Source: Candidatus Poseidoniaceae archaeon
GTDB taxonomy: Archaea > Thermoplasmatota > Poseidoniia > Poseidoniales > Poseidoniaceae
Direction of reading: 5' to 3'
DNA length: 15,477 nt
Assembly (NCBI GenBank): GCA_013329865.1
Contig: DUJJ01000169.1
Span: 16,703 to 32,179 of the forward strand
The position numbers and the translations under genes are program-made. Of this stretch, positions 14,773 through 15,477 are shown piece by piece. Below the pieces are notes generated by a model, which worked only from the letters and a program-made list of their open reading frames with translations, did not search any database and was not told the origin of the DNA. Each line of letters opens with the position of its first letter. The stretch's first letter is position 1.

Positions 14773-15426
14773 GTGCGGCCCAAACATTTGGCCATCGAAT
14801 TATCGAGGTTGGTTGCACACCCGCAGGATAATGTCAGGTTGGAGCAATATGCTACCGAGGGTGATCTAGCAGCATTTTTCGTTCTTGCAGTAGATCAATT
14901 GGAGAGTGTCTCTGGCAAGACCATCGTCGACTTAGGATCGGGAAACGGCATACTAGGCATTGGTTGCGCAATACTTGGCGCCCAGAAAATCATCTTGATC
15001 GAGGCTGATGATGAGGTTGCTAAAGTCGCCGAAGCGAACGCTGCAGAAATAGGCCAGAGGTATGCTACTGAAATCGACTCTATCACCTGTCACATTGGCA
15101 AGGATGAAGCCCCGGAGATTGACCAATGTGACATCGTTATTATGAACCCGCCCTGGGGATTTCAAACTAGCAAGGCGGACCGCCCGCTATTGAACTACGG
15201 ATTTAGTCTAAAGCCACAATCACTATACATCATTCACTCCGCTAAATCAACCCATCTAGCAAAAATTGGCCGCTCATTTGGTTATGATCATGAGATTGTT
15301 TTTGAGAGTAATTTCAGATTACCAGCAAAATATTCATTCCAGACTAAAAAAATGGGCGAGACTAATGTTATGTGCTGGCGTTTTTATCTACCCGGAGACG
15401 ATAAATTATCTGAGTATACCCAGTAA
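14773..15426 (+). CDS. METTL5-like rRNA N6-adenine methyltransferase
   Basis: The product has 217 residues with a Rossmann-type methyltransferase fold. It shows LEQYATEG (23-30), the SAM-binding VDLGSGNGILGIG (52-64), acidic IEADD ending strand 2 (76-80) and the catalytic NPPWGF (125-130), followed by ADRPLL as in METTL5-type enzymes. The later IIHSAKS and FRLPAKYSFQTKK also follow that family. Eukaryotic METTL5 makes m6A in 18S rRNA near the decoding region, so the archaeal relative probably modifies the matching base in 16S rRNA. The usual NPPF is NPPW here, which is within the range of N6-adenine enzymes. METTL5 in eukaryotes needs the partner TRMT112; no homologue is adjacent, though the coupled zinc-ribbon protein is an obvious candidate to test. 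Start is GTG. Confidence 0.87.
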   Translation: MRPKHLAIELSRLVAHPQDNVRLEQYATEGDLAAFFVLAVDQLESVSGKTIVDLGSGNGILGIGCAILGAQKIILIEADDEVAKVAEANAAEIGQRYATEIDSITCHIGKDEAPEIDQCDIVIMNPPWGFQTSKADRPLLNYGFSLKPQSLYIIHSAKSTHLAKIGRSFGYDHEIVFESNFRLPAKYSFQTKKMGETNVMCWRFYLPGDDKLSEYTQ

Positions 15427-15444
15427 AATATAGTTCATTTCCGT

Positions 15445-15477
15445 ATGAGGGATTCAAAAGGGATAAGCCCGCCCGTT
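15445..15477 (+). CDS. Start of a further gene, possible type IV pilin-like precursor (truncated by window edge)
   Basis: ATG at 15445 opens MRDSKGISPPV and the frame is still open at the edge. A short basic leader followed by KGISP is how archaeal type IV pilin and archaellin-like precursors begin, where the prepilin peptidase cuts after Gly, but only 11 residues are visible. The A/T-rich TAAAATATAG at 15424-15433 could be its TATA box, although it is nearer to the ATG than usual. Tentative. Confidence 0.3.
   Translation, partial: MRDSKGISPPV

Noticed and set aside
1..15477. CRISPR array, transposon, integrase or attachment site
   Set aside because: No regularly spaced repeats, terminal inverted repeats, transposase or integrase motifs, or tRNA genes were seen; the gene content looks like ordinary chromosomal core and accessory functions.

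Overview
The window looks like chromosomal DNA from an archaeon. My best guess is a planktonic Thermoplasmatota / Marine Group II-type euryarchaeon (Ca. Poseidoniales). The domain call rests on an NMD3 family protein (known only from archaea and eukaryotes), a METTL5-type rRNA adenine methyltransferase, a DPM-like glycosyltransferase beside a GT-C membrane protein, and A/T-rich TATA-like boxes about 22-26 nt upstream of several starts with little or no leader. Several internal operon genes instead have a GGTGA-type Shine-Dalgarno. The lineage below domain level is inference. Coding density is very high: no gene-free stretch exceeds about 100 bases, and I see no tRNA, rRNA, CRISPR array or insertion sequence.

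Left part (1-4039, minus strand): a very large secreted subtilase (S8) whose C-terminal end lies beyond the left edge, followed at higher coordinates by a rhomboid membrane protease with a C-terminal zinc-ribbon-like tail. A G/C-rich hairpin lies between them. An 88-bp divergent promoter region containing a near-perfect inverted repeat separates the rhomboid gene from the plus-strand genes.

Middle (4128-8497, plus strand): a cytochrome c maturation cluster made of an ABC ATPase fused to a CcmB-like membrane domain, then CcmC, then a tiny CcmD-like protein. Together these should form a heme-handling complex in the cytoplasmic membrane. NMD3 (large ribosomal subunit factor) and a bifunctional phosphoglucose/phosphomannose isomerase of the SIS family follow. 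A convergent M23 (LytM-type) metallopeptidase without a signal peptide sits at 8507-9127 on the minus strand, which is notable in an organism expected to lack murein.

Right part (9199-15477, plus strand): a 772-residue GT-C-like membrane protein with an extracellular beta-rich tail, a DPM1-like GT2 glycosyltransferase, an archaeal-type aspartate-semialdehyde dehydrogenase, an unrecognised 339-residue protein with a long acidic linker, and a small zinc-ribbon/coiled-coil protein translationally coupled to a METTL5-like methyltransferase. The last 33 bases open a new reading frame whose first residues resemble an archaeal type IV pilin precursor. Together the isomerase (hexose-phosphate supply), the GT2 (probable dolichol-phosphate-sugar synthesis) and the GT-C protein suggest surface glycosylation. 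The ccm genes point to c-type cytochromes in respiration. No unambiguous new defence or mobile system is visible. The most unusual points are the CcmA-CcmB fusion, the signal-less M23 enzyme, the unrecognised 339-residue protein and the zinc-ribbon/methyltransferase pair.
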